DNA of 48,756 bases from Verrucomicrobiaceae bacterium (GCA_015061955.1 SUVO01000018.1:1-48756), one strand, 5' to 3'; positions 34,816 to 43,173 are shown, numbered from the stretch's first letter. Notes: generated from the sequence alone by a model not told the origin. Made by a program: numbers and translations.

Positions 34816-35445
34816 ATGAAATACATTCAAAGCCTAAAAAATGGTTATATGTGTGGAGGTGTTCGTCCGTTGGGATATATTTCTGGGGCAAAACCAGGGA
34901 GTGCGATTATAGACAAGAAGAATGCCCCCATAATCAAAGACATTTTTAAGTTTTGCCTAGAAGGTTATCGTCCATCCGAGATTGCGAATGAAATGAATTT
35001 TAAACATCATACAGTTCCAGCACGAAAACTTCGCGATGGGAGTTTAATAGGTGGAGGAAAAAGTTTCTCTGAAAACTATATTCGCACTGTTATTTTAAAT
35101 CCTTTTTATTGTGGTTATGTTTATGCAACGCTTGCAAATCCCAATAGTTTACAAGTTGAACATGAACTCTTTGACGGTAAACACGATGCCATTATCACGA
35201 AAGAAGAATGGCAGAAAGCAGTCAACTTGCTAAAATCTTACAATAAAGAGGGGCACAATTACCCTCAAATAAGAGACACGGGAAAATATCTTTTGAAAGG
35301 CGTTCTTCGTTGTAACTGTGGAAGTTTTATGAGTGCGGCTTCAACTGGGAAAGTAGATGATAATGGCGAAAAATATCGGGCCAGTGAGGTTCGAATTGAA
35401 CTCGCATTTTTTTTTCAAAAAAAAATGTCTCGCCCTAACGGGTAA
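34816..35445 (+). pseudogene. Fragment of a large serine recombinase
   Basis: The 209 residues correspond to the middle of a large serine recombinase: GGVRPLGYISG, APIIKDIFKFCLEGYRPSEIA, SENYIRTVILNPFYCGYVY and GVLRCNCGSFMS, i.e. the Recombinase domain and the start of the zinc ribbon. The N-terminal resolvase domain with the catalytic Ser is missing; the frame opens about 130 nt after tRNA-Lys. From about residue 188 (35376) the sequence is replaced by a copy of the tRNA-Pro tail and junk. It should be inactive as an integrase. Confidence 0.8.
35376..35395 (-). repeat. Duplicate of tRNA-Pro 3' end (att-like)
   Basis: Twenty bases are identical to the 3' part of the tRNA-Pro gene at 35517-35536: T-arm 3' side, acceptor 3' strand and discriminator. 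It cuts off the recombinase reading frame. The 121 bases between the copies hold no gene but several palindromes (CATTTTTTTTT-C-AAAAAAAAATG, ATGC-TTC-GCAT, ACACGC-AA-GCGTGT). Confidence 0.7.
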
Positions 35446-35516
35446 ATGCTTCGCATTTATTCTACACGCAAGCGTGTTCACTTCGTTCGTTCGAACCTAA
35501 CGTATAATAAGGATTT

Positions 35517-35590
35517 TCGGGCCAGTGAGGTTCGAACTCACGACCTTTCGCACCCCATGCGAACGCGCTACCAGACTGCGCTATGGCCCG
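35517..35590 (-). tRNA. tRNA-Pro (GGG)
   Basis: The 74-nt cloverleaf on the minus strand has acceptor CGGGCCA/TGGCCCG, anticodon loop ATGGGGT with anticodon GGG, and T-arm GTGAG-TTCGAAC-CTCAC. CCA is not encoded. Confidence 0.94.
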
Positions 35591-35760
35591 TATATATATC
35601 TTCAAGTTATCTCATCTTTTACTTTTCTCTGCAAGCTTTTTTTAGAAAAAATATTGTCTTTTATTTTTATTTTTGTTTATATAAATTTACTTTTAAACAC
35701 GATTTTTTATAAGTAGAAATTTGTTGTTTTCTGGGGAGTTAATCACTATTAAAATAAAAT

Positions 35761-37107
35761 ATGAATAGACGCAATTTTTTAAAAAACATTACAATATCTT
35801 CAACTGCTACACTTCTGAGTACTTCAGGTTGCTCTAAATGCGATGTGAAAGCTAAAATTGTTGTAGTAGGTGGTGGTGCTGCTGGCATCGATGCTGCTGC
35901 TCGACTTATGCGCACTCTTTCAAATCCCGATATCACGCTTATCGACCCAAGTCAGCTCCACTATTATCAACCAGGTTTTACCTTGGTTGCCAGTGGTGTG
36001 TATTCACCAGACGAAGTTTACATGCAACAAGCCGATTGCATTCCAACTGGTGTAAAATGGGTAAAGGATTCTGCTATTGCTGTTAATCCTGATAAGAAGT
36101 TTGTTACAACTGCAAATAACGGAAAATTTAATTACGACTTCTTGATTCTAACTCCAGGTTTAGTTCTCAATTGGGATTTAGTTGAGGGTATCGATGAAAA
36201 ATCTATCGGGCAGGGCGACGCATTTTGCTTATATACTCACGAAGGCTCCATAAAAACGCGTCAAGGTATTCTAAAATTTATTGAAAAGGGTGGTCGAGGT
36301 GTTTTTGCCGATACATACACAAAGCATAAATGTGGTGGTGCTCCAAAGAAAATTTGCTTGCTTACAGAGCATTTAGCACGTCAGCAAGGTGTCCGTGAAA
36401 AAATGAAATTCGATTTCTTCACAGCTTCAAAACAACTTTACAATGTTCCATATTTTACGCCTCGATTGTTGGAAATTTACAACGAACGCAATGTTAGTGT
36501 AAATTTGAATACTCATGTAAAAGCAGTCGATACATCAGCTAAGAAAGTTACATTAGCTATTACTAAAAGATCAACAAAAACTCTTGCAGATGGATCGAAA
36601 AAAGAAGTAAAAGAAATTTCTACTCGTGTAGAAGATTACGATTTTCTTCACTTTTTGCCACCAATGGGGGCGCCAAAGTTTGTTATAGATTCAGGGCTAT
36701 CTATTAAAAGTGGGAAAAATGTTGCTGAAGGTTGGATTGCTGTCGATAAGGATACATTAATTCATAAAGAATATAAAAATATAATAACTTTTGGAGATGC
36801 ATCGGCATTGCCTACAAGTAAAACATCGGCAGCAATTCGTAAACAGGCACCAATAGCTGTTGAAAATTTGTTGGCTATAATGGAGGGCAAAGAACCAACA
36901 GCAAAATATAATGGATATGCAGCATGTCCTATAATTACAGATTACGGACATGTTTTGATGTGTGAGTTCGATTATGAAAAACGCGAACAACGTTCATTTC
37001 CATTGTCGCTGTTGGATATGTCTAAAGAAAGCCGTTTGGCATGGTTGCTGAAAGTTTATGCTCTTAAACCTATGTATTTCTATGGAATGCTGAATGGTTT
37101 AGTATAA
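35761..37107 (+). CDS. Tat-exported FAD-dependent oxidoreductase, sulfide:quinone-reductase-like
   Basis: The 448 residues start with a twin-arginine signal (MNRRNFLKN) and a possible lipobox-like STSGC, then a Rossmann FAD site KIVVVGGGAAGIDAAARL (about 31-48). ITLIDPSQLHYYQPGFTLVASG is a typical SQR/flavocytochrome-c sulfide dehydrogenase phrase, and ITFGDASALPTSKTSAAIRKQA the second FAD motif. This supports periplasmic oxidation of sulfide or another reduced sulfur compound into the quinone pool; substrate not proven. A terminator follows at 37121. Confidence 0.85.
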   Translation: MNRRNFLKNITISSTATLLSTSGCSKCDVKAKIVVVGGGAAGIDAAARLMRTLSNPDITLIDPSQLHYYQPGFTLVASGVYSPDEVYMQQADCIPTGVKWVKDSAIAVNPDKKFVTTANNGKFNYDFLILTPGLVLNWDLVEGIDEKSIGQGDAFCLYTHEGSIKTRQGILKFIEKGGRGVFADTYTKHKCGGAPKKICLLTEHLARQQGVREKMKFDFFTASKQLYNVPYFTPRLLEIYNERNVSVNLNTHVKAVDTSAKKVTLAITKRSTKTLADGSKKEVKEISTRVEDYDFLHFLPPMGAPKFVIDSGLSIKSGKNVAEGWIAVDKDTLIHKEYKNIITFGDASALPTSKTSAAIRKQAPIAVENLLAIMEGKEPTAKYNGYAACPIITDYGHVLMCEFDYEKREQRSFPLSLLDMSKESRLAWLLKVYALKPMYFYGMLNGLV

Positions 37108-37120
37108 GTTCGGGGTAAGG

Positions 37121-37151
37121 AAAAAACGACAACTTAGGTTGTCGTTTTTTT
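37121..37151 (+). terminator. Terminator of the SQR-like gene
   Basis: AAAAAACGACAAC / GTTGTCGTTTTTT forms a long stem with a TTAG loop and T-tract. Confidence 0.8.
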
Positions 37152-37156
37152 ATTCT

Positions 37157-37199
37157 CACCAAAAAATAGAGCCGACATAGTCGGCTCCTTATTTGGTGG
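37157..37199 (-). terminator. Hairpin ending the leftward repeat-protein unit
   Basis: GAGCCGAC-ATA-GTCGGCTC is a perfect stem, extended outward by CACCAAA...TTTGGTG. Read leftward it is followed by TATTTTTT. It marks the left edge of the accessory island. Confidence 0.6.
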
Positions 37200-37206
37200 A
37201 TTAAAA

Positions 37207-37378
37207 TTCTTGTTAACGGATATGTACAATGTACAACAGAAATAAATCCTGACCTGTCAGCTAATTGCGGTTGTTTATCTAAGAGAATGTAGCATTGCCA
37301 TTCAGTAAAGTTATCGTATTTGTCGCATTTATCAGCGAGTTGAGGAGATAGTACACCAAGTCTGTATAGTAAATTCAT
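37207..37378 (-). pseudogene. Out-of-frame remnant of QPQFADKC-repeat protein
   Basis: A minus-strand frame encodes LGVLSPQLADKCDKYDNF and LLDKQPQLADRSGF, two recognisable units of the repeat family. It lies directly downstream of the 37380-37898 gene in another frame. A frameshift or decayed 3' extension of that gene explains it best. Confidence 0.6.
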
Positions 37379-37379
37379 T

Positions 37380-37898
37380 CTACTTATTGAACTTGTCGGC
37401 ATAGTGTAAAAGACTATCAGGTGAATGATTTACTGCATATACTTGGAACTGAGGTTGCGATTTTAAGAGCTTGCACCAATTTTCAGAATCCATCTTTTCC
37501 CAGCCATCGTATTTATTGTATTTATCGACAAATTGAGGTTGTGATTTTAAAAGATCGCGCCAATTCCATCCATCAAAGGCTTCCCATTTATTACACTTGT
37601 TGGCAAATTGTGGTTGGAATCTTAAAAGATCGACCCAATCCAAAGAATCAAACTCTTTCCAACATTTGCATTCTTGTGCAAGATCAGGTTTTATTGCTAA
37701 AAGTCCAGCCCAGCCGTGCGAATATCCTTTTGCTTTGTCGATAAAGTGAGGTTGGTTTTTTAATAGATAGTTCCAACTTATAGCATAAAACTTTTGCCAC
37801 AATCCGAGTCGGTCAAATTCGAATGCAAGAGTGTTATCGCTCATAAGAGCGTTAAGCAAGTCAGCTGATTTCATATTTTTTAGCGTTTCTTCAGTCAT
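37380..37898 (-). CDS. QPQFADKC-repeat protein (truncated)
   Basis: From ATG 37898 the product has 172 residues. The first 30 (MTEETLKNMKSADLLNAL, DNTLAFEFDRLGLW) align with the start of the larger repeat protein at 40703. About five units of roughly 29 residues follow, each of the form W..LL..QPQF.DKC.....F. I know no function for this repeat; the pattern suggests a helical solenoid. The last unit is degenerate and the frame ends early, with more units out of frame downstream. The in-frame TTG at 37955 lies above the predicted transcription start, so I prefer 37898. The promoter carries the island operator at 37958-37981. Confidence 0.7.
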   Translation of the reverse strand: MTEETLKNMKSADLLNALMSDNTLAFEFDRLGLWQKFYAISWNYLLKNQPHFIDKAKGYSHGWAGLLAIKPDLAQECKCWKEFDSLDWVDLLRFQPQFANKCNKWEAFDGWNWRDLLKSQPQFVDKYNKYDGWEKMDSENWCKLLKSQPQFQVYAVNHSPDSLLHYADKFNK

Positions 37899-37957
37899 AA
37901 ATAAACTTTTTTGTATGTCGTTATAGTGTTTGTTGTTTTTCAAATTCTTCGCCAAAA

Positions 37958-37981
37958 ATATTACAAAATAGGTGCGACTAA
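37958..37981 (-). promoter_or_regulatory. Island operator-promoter, site 1
   Basis: On the minus strand TTAGTCGCAC, then -10 TAATAT (37963-37958) 11 nt after TCG. Half of the palindrome is conserved. It faces left, into the truncated repeat-protein gene. Confidence 0.55.
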
Positions 37982-38175
37982 ATATGACATGGCTTTATTT
38001 GAAGGCTATATCGATTCAATTTTTAAACATCAAACTCACGCCAACTTTCAGAATCGGTTTCGCTCCACTTAGAATGATTCACGCAGATTTCTATAAAAAC
38101 AAAAAAATGGCAAGATCAATGTATCTTAATTTAAATAAAACATTTGGAACCTTTGAAAATATAGAGTAAATTGTG

Positions 38176-38209
38176 TGCGACATATTTTGTCGCAGTAGTG
38201 GTGTATCGT
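38176..38209 (+). promoter_or_regulatory. Island operator-promoter, site 2
   Basis: TGCGAC-N7-GTCGCA (38176-38194) is a perfect palindrome, and 11 nt after TTGTCG comes TATCGT (38204-38209). The expected start point is near 38216, 3 nt before the glycosylase ATG. Confidence 0.6.
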
Positions 38210-38218
38210 GGTTTCATT

Positions 38219-38908
38219 ATGAATACTACAAATTACACACCACAGATTATCGACTTAAGTTTTTTGGCTTCAAAACAAGGGAAATCAAAGGCAGATTCTC
38301 TTGCTGATTTGCGAGAAGATATGCTTTGCAATTCTAAATTGCGAGACAAGGCTGGTATTGAAAATCTCGTCTTTGGCAACGGCAATCCAAACGCCGATGT
38401 CTTCTTTGTTTACGAAACTCCAAGTGCAGAAGAAGAACGCTCACGCCTTGCAATGTCGGGGCAAACGGGCGACTTCTTCTTTTCGCTTTTGGAGAAAATT
38501 GGAATCTCTCGCAACGACGTCTATGTTGCACCAATAATGAAATACCGAGTCAAGAGCGATTTTACTCCACGCGCGCCTACAATCGATGAAATGGCAGAAT
38601 GTTTGCCGATTCTGAAACGTCAAATTGAAATAGTGAAACCGAAGCTTGTTATCGCTCTTGGTACGACATCTTTTGGTGGACTAATGGGAGAAAACTCGAC
38701 CCCGACAATAAAAGACTTGCGTGGAAAAATCTTCAAATTTTGCAATAGAGATTTGATGATAACCTACCACGCATCATTTCTCACCTACTACGCAAATGCA
38801 ACCCACCACCAGCAATTCTTAAGCGATATCACCAAAGCAATCAACTATATCAACCTCACTCCACTCCAAAAAATCCTATTGAAACTAAAACGAAAAATGT
38901 TAGGATAA
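38219..38908 (+). CDS. Uracil-DNA glycosylase superfamily protein, divergent family 4-like
   Basis: From ATG 38219 it has 229 residues. The order of motifs follows family 4 UDGs: VYETPSAEEERSRL (normally GEAPG), SGQTGDFF, the NDVYVAPIMKYR segment, VKPKLVIALGTTSFGGLMG, and ITYHASFLTYY (HPS-like). The cysteines that hold the 4Fe-4S cluster are largely gone: the N-terminal CxxC is reduced to LCNSKL and the KCRP cysteine is Tyr; only that in AECLPIL remains. It may lack the cluster and have a changed substrate. It heads an operon with the next two genes, 4 nt apart. Confidence 0.78.
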   Translation: MNTTNYTPQIIDLSFLASKQGKSKADSLADLREDMLCNSKLRDKAGIENLVFGNGNPNADVFFVYETPSAEEERSRLAMSGQTGDFFFSLLEKIGISRNDVYVAPIMKYRVKSDFTPRAPTIDEMAECLPILKRQIEIVKPKLVIALGTTSFGGLMGENSTPTIKDLRGKIFKFCNRDLMITYHASFLTYYANATHHQQFLSDITKAINYINLTPLQKILLKLKRKMLG

Positions 38909-38912
38909 AAAT

Positions 38913-39488
38913 ATGAAAACAATAGAGTTTTATAAAACAAGAGAAAATAATTCAAAGCAAGAAGCGTATTGGAGATCTCTTGAACAAATATATAATTTAT
39001 TGGAACACGCTAACAAGTATGTTGATGCATGGTATTGTGACGGTTTTTCCGATAATCCCAATATTCCTACAATAAATTATTTGGAGGCTGTTATTGAATC
39101 TTACAATAAAGTTGAAGTTGAATATCTTCAAAATGGCGAAAAAAGAGATTTATGGATATGTAAGAAGGAAATCTCATTATTAGATGTCGATGAAACTATA
39201 GAATTGTCAAATGAATTTTCATATGTAGAGGTTTCTATTACTGGTGAAGATAAGAAGTTGCATTTTTCTTCAATAGAAAATGCTTATAATTATGTTATCA
39301 ATAAGTATAAAGGTAAAGGCACTTGGAGATTTATAGGTAAAGACGAATTAGAAGTTTCGTTGCAAGGAGTCGTAGAAAAAATCATAAACAACGATACGTT
39401 CAGTTTGCAAATCGTCAAAGAAAACGGTGTCATACCGGTATCTTTTATCAAAGAAAATGTAAATATTCAGCAAGAATTAAAGGGATAA
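38913..39488 (+). CDS. Protein of unknown function
   Basis: The 191 residues are acidic, with no signal peptide or membrane segment. The first half is helical (AYWRSLEQIYNLLEHANKY); the rest mixes strands and helices. I recognise no family. It sits 4 nt after the glycosylase gene and 6 nt before a PD-(D/E)XK gene, so it probably works with one of them. Confidence 0.6.
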   Translation: MKTIEFYKTRENNSKQEAYWRSLEQIYNLLEHANKYVDAWYCDGFSDNPNIPTINYLEAVIESYNKVEVEYLQNGEKRDLWICKKEISLLDVDETIELSNEFSYVEVSITGEDKKLHFSSIENAYNYVINKYKGKGTWRFIGKDELEVSLQGVVEKIINNDTFSLQIVKENGVIPVSFIKENVNIQQELKG

Positions 39489-39494
39489 TAAGAA

Positions 39495-40673
39495 ATGGGA
39501 GATAATATAAGAAAACTTTTAGAAAAAGTATCTACAAAGATAAAATACGAAAACAAAGAGAAGCAAAAAACTGCTGAAGATTTCAATATATTTGAAATTC
39601 TTGGAGTAGCTCATTTAGAGGTTTCAACACATTCGGCGTTTATTGCAAATTTGTTGAATCCAAAAGGGTCGCATTCGCAAGGAACAAAATTCTTAAAGAC
39701 GTTCTTAGAATTTATAGGTGTTGATGTTGAAGGCTTCAACCTCAGTTTAGCACAAGTTGAAGTTGAAAAACATATTGGTGATTTAGGGCGAATAGACATC
39801 TTCATAACCGACAATACAAATTGGGCAATAGCTATCGAGAATAAGATTTACGCAGATTTAGGCGAAGAACAACTTGGTCGGTATATGCGTTTTTTGAATA
39901 AGGATTATGAGAAACTTAATAAGAAACTTGTTTATCTAACGCTACAAAATGAATTTGAGAATATAGATTCGGAAGGAATTTTATTAAAAGATCAAGGCGT
40001 AAGCAAGGGCGACCGTGATAAATATCATCATATAACATACGATAGTCAAATCATAGAATGGCTAAGTTCTATTGTTAATGAGGAACCGAAACTTCCCATC
40101 AAAATTAGCGAGATTATAAATCATTACATTCAAGTTATAAAAACTTTAACAAATAAAAATAATACAAATAAAATGAATAATGAAATTAAAGACCTAATAA
40201 GTAAAAATGAAGAATCTTATAATGCTTATAAAGTTATAGTAGATTCGTTTTCTGACTTGAAATTAGAAGCACTTAACGGTTTATATAAAGATTTAAAAGA
40301 TAATGCAGAGATCTGTACCCTTATAGGGGAAAAAGAAAATATTTCTTTAAGTGAAAAAATTATTATAGTAAAGTCAGATAAATTAACGGAAAAGAATATT
40401 GAAATCAGGATAGAATTTTGGAAGCCAAACACTTTAGGAGCGTTTTCTATTGGATTGCGAAAGAGAAAGATAGATGATACGAGCGAGAAAGGTGTTTTAC
40501 AGGATTGCGGAAAATTGATAGAAATTTGGAGTTGGGGAAGAACACAACCACATCATTATTGGTATTATTTTGCATCACAAATTGAAAAAGGTGATATATT
40601 AGAGGCGATTTATTTTCACAAAGATGATGTAATTAATAAAATAAAAGAAACTATAAAAATTTGTTCGTCATAA
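39495..40673 (+). CDS. PD-(D/E)XK nuclease superfamily protein (PDDEXK_4-like)
   Basis: The 392 residues begin with the helical family start FEILGVAHLEVSTHSAFIANLLNP (about 33-56). The nuclease core has RIDIF (D101), IAIENK (E115, K117) and the following EEQLGRYMRFL helix with the QxxxY motif. The remaining 250 residues are unassigned. Proteins of this type are often found in defence islands and may cut foreign DNA; the target here is unknown. It ends the glycosylase operon. Confidence 0.78.
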   Translation: MGDNIRKLLEKVSTKIKYENKEKQKTAEDFNIFEILGVAHLEVSTHSAFIANLLNPKGSHSQGTKFLKTFLEFIGVDVEGFNLSLAQVEVEKHIGDLGRIDIFITDNTNWAIAIENKIYADLGEEQLGRYMRFLNKDYEKLNKKLVYLTLQNEFENIDSEGILLKDQGVSKGDRDKYHHITYDSQIIEWLSSIVNEEPKLPIKISEIINHYIQVIKTLTNKNNTNKMNNEIKDLISKNEESYNAYKVIVDSFSDLKLEALNGLYKDLKDNAEICTLIGEKENISLSEKIIIVKSDKLTEKNIEIRIEFWKPNTLGAFSIGLRKRKIDDTSEKGVLQDCGKLIEIWSWGRTQPHHYWYYFASQIEKGDILEAIYFHKDDVINKIKETIKICSS

Positions 40674-40696
40674 TTTGTCGCACTTTTTTTTATACT
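40663..40696 (+). promoter_or_regulatory. Island operator-promoter, site 3
   Basis: GTTCGTC-N7-GTCGCAC (5 of 7 arm positions fit), with TATACT (40691-40696) 10 nt after TTGTCG. The predicted start point equals the A of ATG 40703. The left arm overlaps the last codons of the nuclease gene. Confidence 0.6.
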
Positions 40697-40702
40697 TTAA
40701 GC

Positions 40703-41806
40703 ATGGATATAACAAAACTGATTTTTATGAATAAACAAGATTTAACAAGTATGACATCTTGCGAGCTTGTAGAAGCTCTTATAGACGATAACGCACTCTC
40801 AGAAGACTTCGATCGATTAAATTTGTGGGAAGAGTTTGAGGATTGGGATTGGAGCAGCCTCTTATCCGCACAACCACAATTTGTTGACAAGTGCGATGAA
40901 TATAACGGCTGGGAAAACCTTCATTCTTACACTTGGCGCAGCCTCTTATCTAAACAACCACAATTTGCTGACAAGTGCGATGAATACAAAGGTTGGGAAA
41001 AGTTTGATTCTAATGATTGGTACGACCTCTTAAAATCCCAACCTAAATTTATAGGAAGAGCCAAAATATATTTACGAGGATGGTTGGCTATTTTACGAAC
41101 AAACCCGGAACTTGCTCTTGAATTCGATAAGTGGAACGAATTTGATGCTCGCTATTGGATCTACCTCTTATTCGTACACCCTCAATTTGTTGACAAGTGC
41201 GATGAATATGGTGGCTGGAAAAAATTTGATTCTAGCAATTGGAGCTACCTATTAAAATTCCAACCACAATTTGCTGATAAATGCGATAAATGGAACGAAT
41301 TTGATTATTATGATTGGATCAAACTCTTATCCGTACACCCACAATTTGTTGACAAGTGCGATGAATACAAAGGTTGGAAAAAGTTTGCTTCTAAAGATTG
41401 GCGCGACCTCTTATCTAAACAACCACAATTTGCTGACAAGTGTACTAAATACAAAGGCTGGAAAAAGTTTGCTTCTTGGAGTTGGATCGACCTCTTATCC
41501 GCACAACCACAATTTGCGGACAGGTGCGATGAATACAAAGGTTGGGAAACGATTGATCCTTCCGATTGGAGCTACCTCTTATCCCTCCAGCCTCAATTTG
41601 CTGATAGGTGTAAAGAATGGAGATGGTTTAATTCTTTGGATTGGAGCTACCTCTTATACGCACAGCCTCAATTTGCGGACAAGTGTTCTGATAAAATGTA
41701 TGATAAATTTTCTCAAAAAGTATGGTCTGAACTCGAAGCAACACACCCTAATGTTTTTGAAGAAAAACACATGCTTTCAAACCACCGCAAATTAGCAAAG
41801 GATTAA
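40703..41806 (+). CDS. QPQFADKC-repeat protein
   Basis: The 367 residues have a short leader (MTSCELVEALIDDNALSEDFDRL) and then about eleven units of 25-29 residues, consensus W..LL..QPQFADKCDEYKGWKKFDS.D. The third and fourth units are degenerate (QPKFIGRA, NPELALEF). Regular Trp and Leu spacing suggests a helical solenoid for binding a partner. Several units are almost identical at DNA level, implying recent expansion. An in-frame ATG at 40727 is the alternative start and aligns better with the relative at 37898. No signal peptide. Confidence 0.8.
   Translation: MDITKLIFMNKQDLTSMTSCELVEALIDDNALSEDFDRLNLWEEFEDWDWSSLLSAQPQFVDKCDEYNGWENLHSYTWRSLLSKQPQFADKCDEYKGWEKFDSNDWYDLLKSQPKFIGRAKIYLRGWLAILRTNPELALEFDKWNEFDARYWIYLLFVHPQFVDKCDEYGGWKKFDSSNWSYLLKFQPQFADKCDKWNEFDYYDWIKLLSVHPQFVDKCDEYKGWKKFASKDWRDLLSKQPQFADKCTKYKGWKKFASWSWIDLLSAQPQFADRCDEYKGWETIDPSDWSYLLSLQPQFADRCKEWRWFNSLDWSYLLYAQPQFADKCSDKMYDKFSQKVWSELEATHPNVFEEKHMLSNHRKLAKD
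40707..40729 (+). repeat. 23-bp leader repeat, copy 1
   Basis: ATATAACAAAACTG followed by ATTTTTATG is identical to 41861-41883, where the final ATG starts the next gene. This supports 40727 as a possible start codon with a conserved upstream leader. Confidence 0.7.
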
Positions 41807-41814
41807 TTTATAAC

Positions 41815-41848
41815 AGAGCAATTTTCTTGAAAGAAGTTGCTCTTTTTT
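41815..41848 (+). terminator. Terminator of the repeat-protein gene
   Basis: AGAGCAA / TTGCTCT has a 15-nt loop and is followed by T6. The right arm is also TTGCTC positioned 11 nt before TATTTA, echoing the island promoter geometry for the next gene. Confidence 0.65.
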
Positions 41849-41860
41849 GTAGATATTTAT

Positions 41861-41883
41861 ATATAACAAAACTGATTTTTATG
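41861..41883 (+). repeat. 23-bp leader repeat, copy 2
   Basis: Exact copy of 40707-40729 ending on the ATG of the next gene; the protein sequences beyond it are unrelated. Confidence 0.7.
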
Positions 41884-42114
41884 GCTGAGTTATTGAGTGC
41901 TGTAAGAAAATTATATACCGATAGAAACGATACATTTGAACAAACCTACTATAAGTTATGTTTCAACAATGAAGCTATAAAACCTAAACCTTTAGATGCA
42001 AAGGGATTTTTGAGTAGAGAAGCAATCCGTTCATTAGATGATTTTGTAAACTGGATCTTAAAAAATCCCCAAACACCAAAAGAAGTTATAGGAAGAATTA
42101 ATAGTTTTTTTTAA
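41881..42114 (+). CDS. Small protein of unknown function
   Basis: The 77 residues from ATG 41881 are soluble and helical (AELLSAVRKLYTDRNDTFEQ, SLDDFVNWILKNPQTPKEV). No known family. The start is placed by the conserved leader repeat; the frame extends upstream to 41827, but that part lies in the terminator. It is 15 nt upstream of a PD-(D/E)XK gene and may be its partner. Confidence 0.6.
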   Translation: MAELLSAVRKLYTDRNDTFEQTYYKLCFNNEAIKPKPLDAKGFLSREAIRSLDDFVNWILKNPQTPKEVIGRINSFF

Positions 42115-42129
42115 AAGAAAGATTTATAT

Positions 42130-43122
42130 ATGAATAAAGAAGAAAAAAGCATTCCAAATTTATTTTCATATGCAACGTCAGAATTGAGTCAAGATGCCTT
42201 TTTTGCGTGGTTAATGCAATGGGCTGATTCTTCTTATAAAGAATTAGACGAGAGTTTGCATGTAGTGGCTCAAAATTTTATACGATTATTATTGGATGAT
42301 AATAATTTTGAAACAAAGAAGATTTCAATAAAAAAGCAGTGGAAAAATATCGATATATTAGCGGAAATAAACGATGATACCATTCTAATAATTGAAGATA
42401 AGACCGATACTTCTGTTCACGATAAACAACTTGAAAGATACAAAAACACAGTTGAGAAAGAATATAAGGGAAAAAATATAAAATGTGCGTATATAAAAAT
42501 AATAAATGAACCTAATTTAGTTAAAAAGAATATAGAAAGCAAAGAAAGATACAAATATATAAGTAGACGCGATTTGATTGATTGTCTAAATACCTACAAG
42601 GGAGAAAATCAGATTTTAAAAGATTATTTGGAACATATATCGAAAATAGAAGAAGCTACACAAGTTTATAAAACGAAACCTATATCAGAATGGGGGAATG
42701 ACGGTTGGAAAGGTTTTTATAAAGCATTGGAGGATGCTGTAAATGATGAAGAACCAAAGTGGGAATATGTTCCAAATGGGACAGGAGGATTTCTTGGATT
42801 TTGGTGGTACTTTAGAAAAATTCCAGAAGGGAAAATTTATCTTCAATTTGAAGAAAAAGACGATTTACGTATAAAAGTTTATCATGCTGATCCTATTTCA
42901 ACGCACCAAGATTTTAGAAAAAAAGTATGCAATATTATAGAAAAGAAGTTGGGCGATATTAAACCTGACCGTTTGGGGACTGGAGTGACAATGACTGTTG
43001 CCGTTATAAGAGATATTGATATTAAATCAAAGCTCATTAACCTAAAAGACTTTATTGAAAAATATGAAAAAATAGTTGATGATATTGCTTCAGAGCTGAA
43101 TAAGAATGTAATAGCGTCATAA
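42130..43122 (+). CDS. PD-(D/E)XK nuclease superfamily protein, second copy
   Basis: The 330 residues start NLFSYATSELSQDAFFAWLMQWA (the family's first helix with Glu/Asp). The core has NIDIL (D75), IIEDK (E89, K91) and KQLERY (Q100), the expected catalytic set. The C-terminal half (GGFLGFWWYFRKIPEGKIYLQFE) is beta-rich and probably a target-recognition or effector part. It differs greatly in sequence from the gene at 39495, so the two are not a recent duplication. A defence nuclease is plausible. Confidence 0.75.
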   Translation: MNKEEKSIPNLFSYATSELSQDAFFAWLMQWADSSYKELDESLHVVAQNFIRLLLDDNNFETKKISIKKQWKNIDILAEINDDTILIIEDKTDTSVHDKQLERYKNTVEKEYKGKNIKCAYIKIINEPNLVKKNIESKERYKYISRRDLIDCLNTYKGENQILKDYLEHISKIEEATQVYKTKPISEWGNDGWKGFYKALEDAVNDEEPKWEYVPNGTGGFLGFWWYFRKIPEGKIYLQFEEKDDLRIKVYHADPISTHQDFRKKVCNIIEKKLGDIKPDRLGTGVTMTVAVIRDIDIKSKLINLKDFIEKYEKIVDDIASELNKNVIAS

Positions 43123-43146
43123 TCTGTCGTGGGATCGTGCTATGGT
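43112..43146 (+). promoter_or_regulatory. Island operator-promoter, site 4
   Basis: TAGCGTC-N7-GTCGTGG is a weak palindrome (right half conserved), with TATGGT (43141-43146) 11 nt after CTGTCG. It precedes the phosphatase-like gene with a leader of about 21 nt that contains an AAAGGG ribosome-binding site. Confidence 0.5.
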
Positions 43147-43173
43147 TTTCTTTTGATTTAACAAAGGGAAACT

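Noticed and set aside
35446..35712. 88-codon frame on the plus strand
   Set aside because: It crosses the complement of tRNA-Pro and an AT-rich spacer.
37972..38169. 65-codon frame on the plus strand
   Set aside because: It starts inside operator site 1, lacks a ribosome-binding site and shows no family resemblance; too weak to list as a gene.
38219..38908. Calling the glycosylase a standard family 4 UDG
   Set aside because: The iron-sulfur cysteines and motif 1 are changed, so only superfamily membership is claimed.
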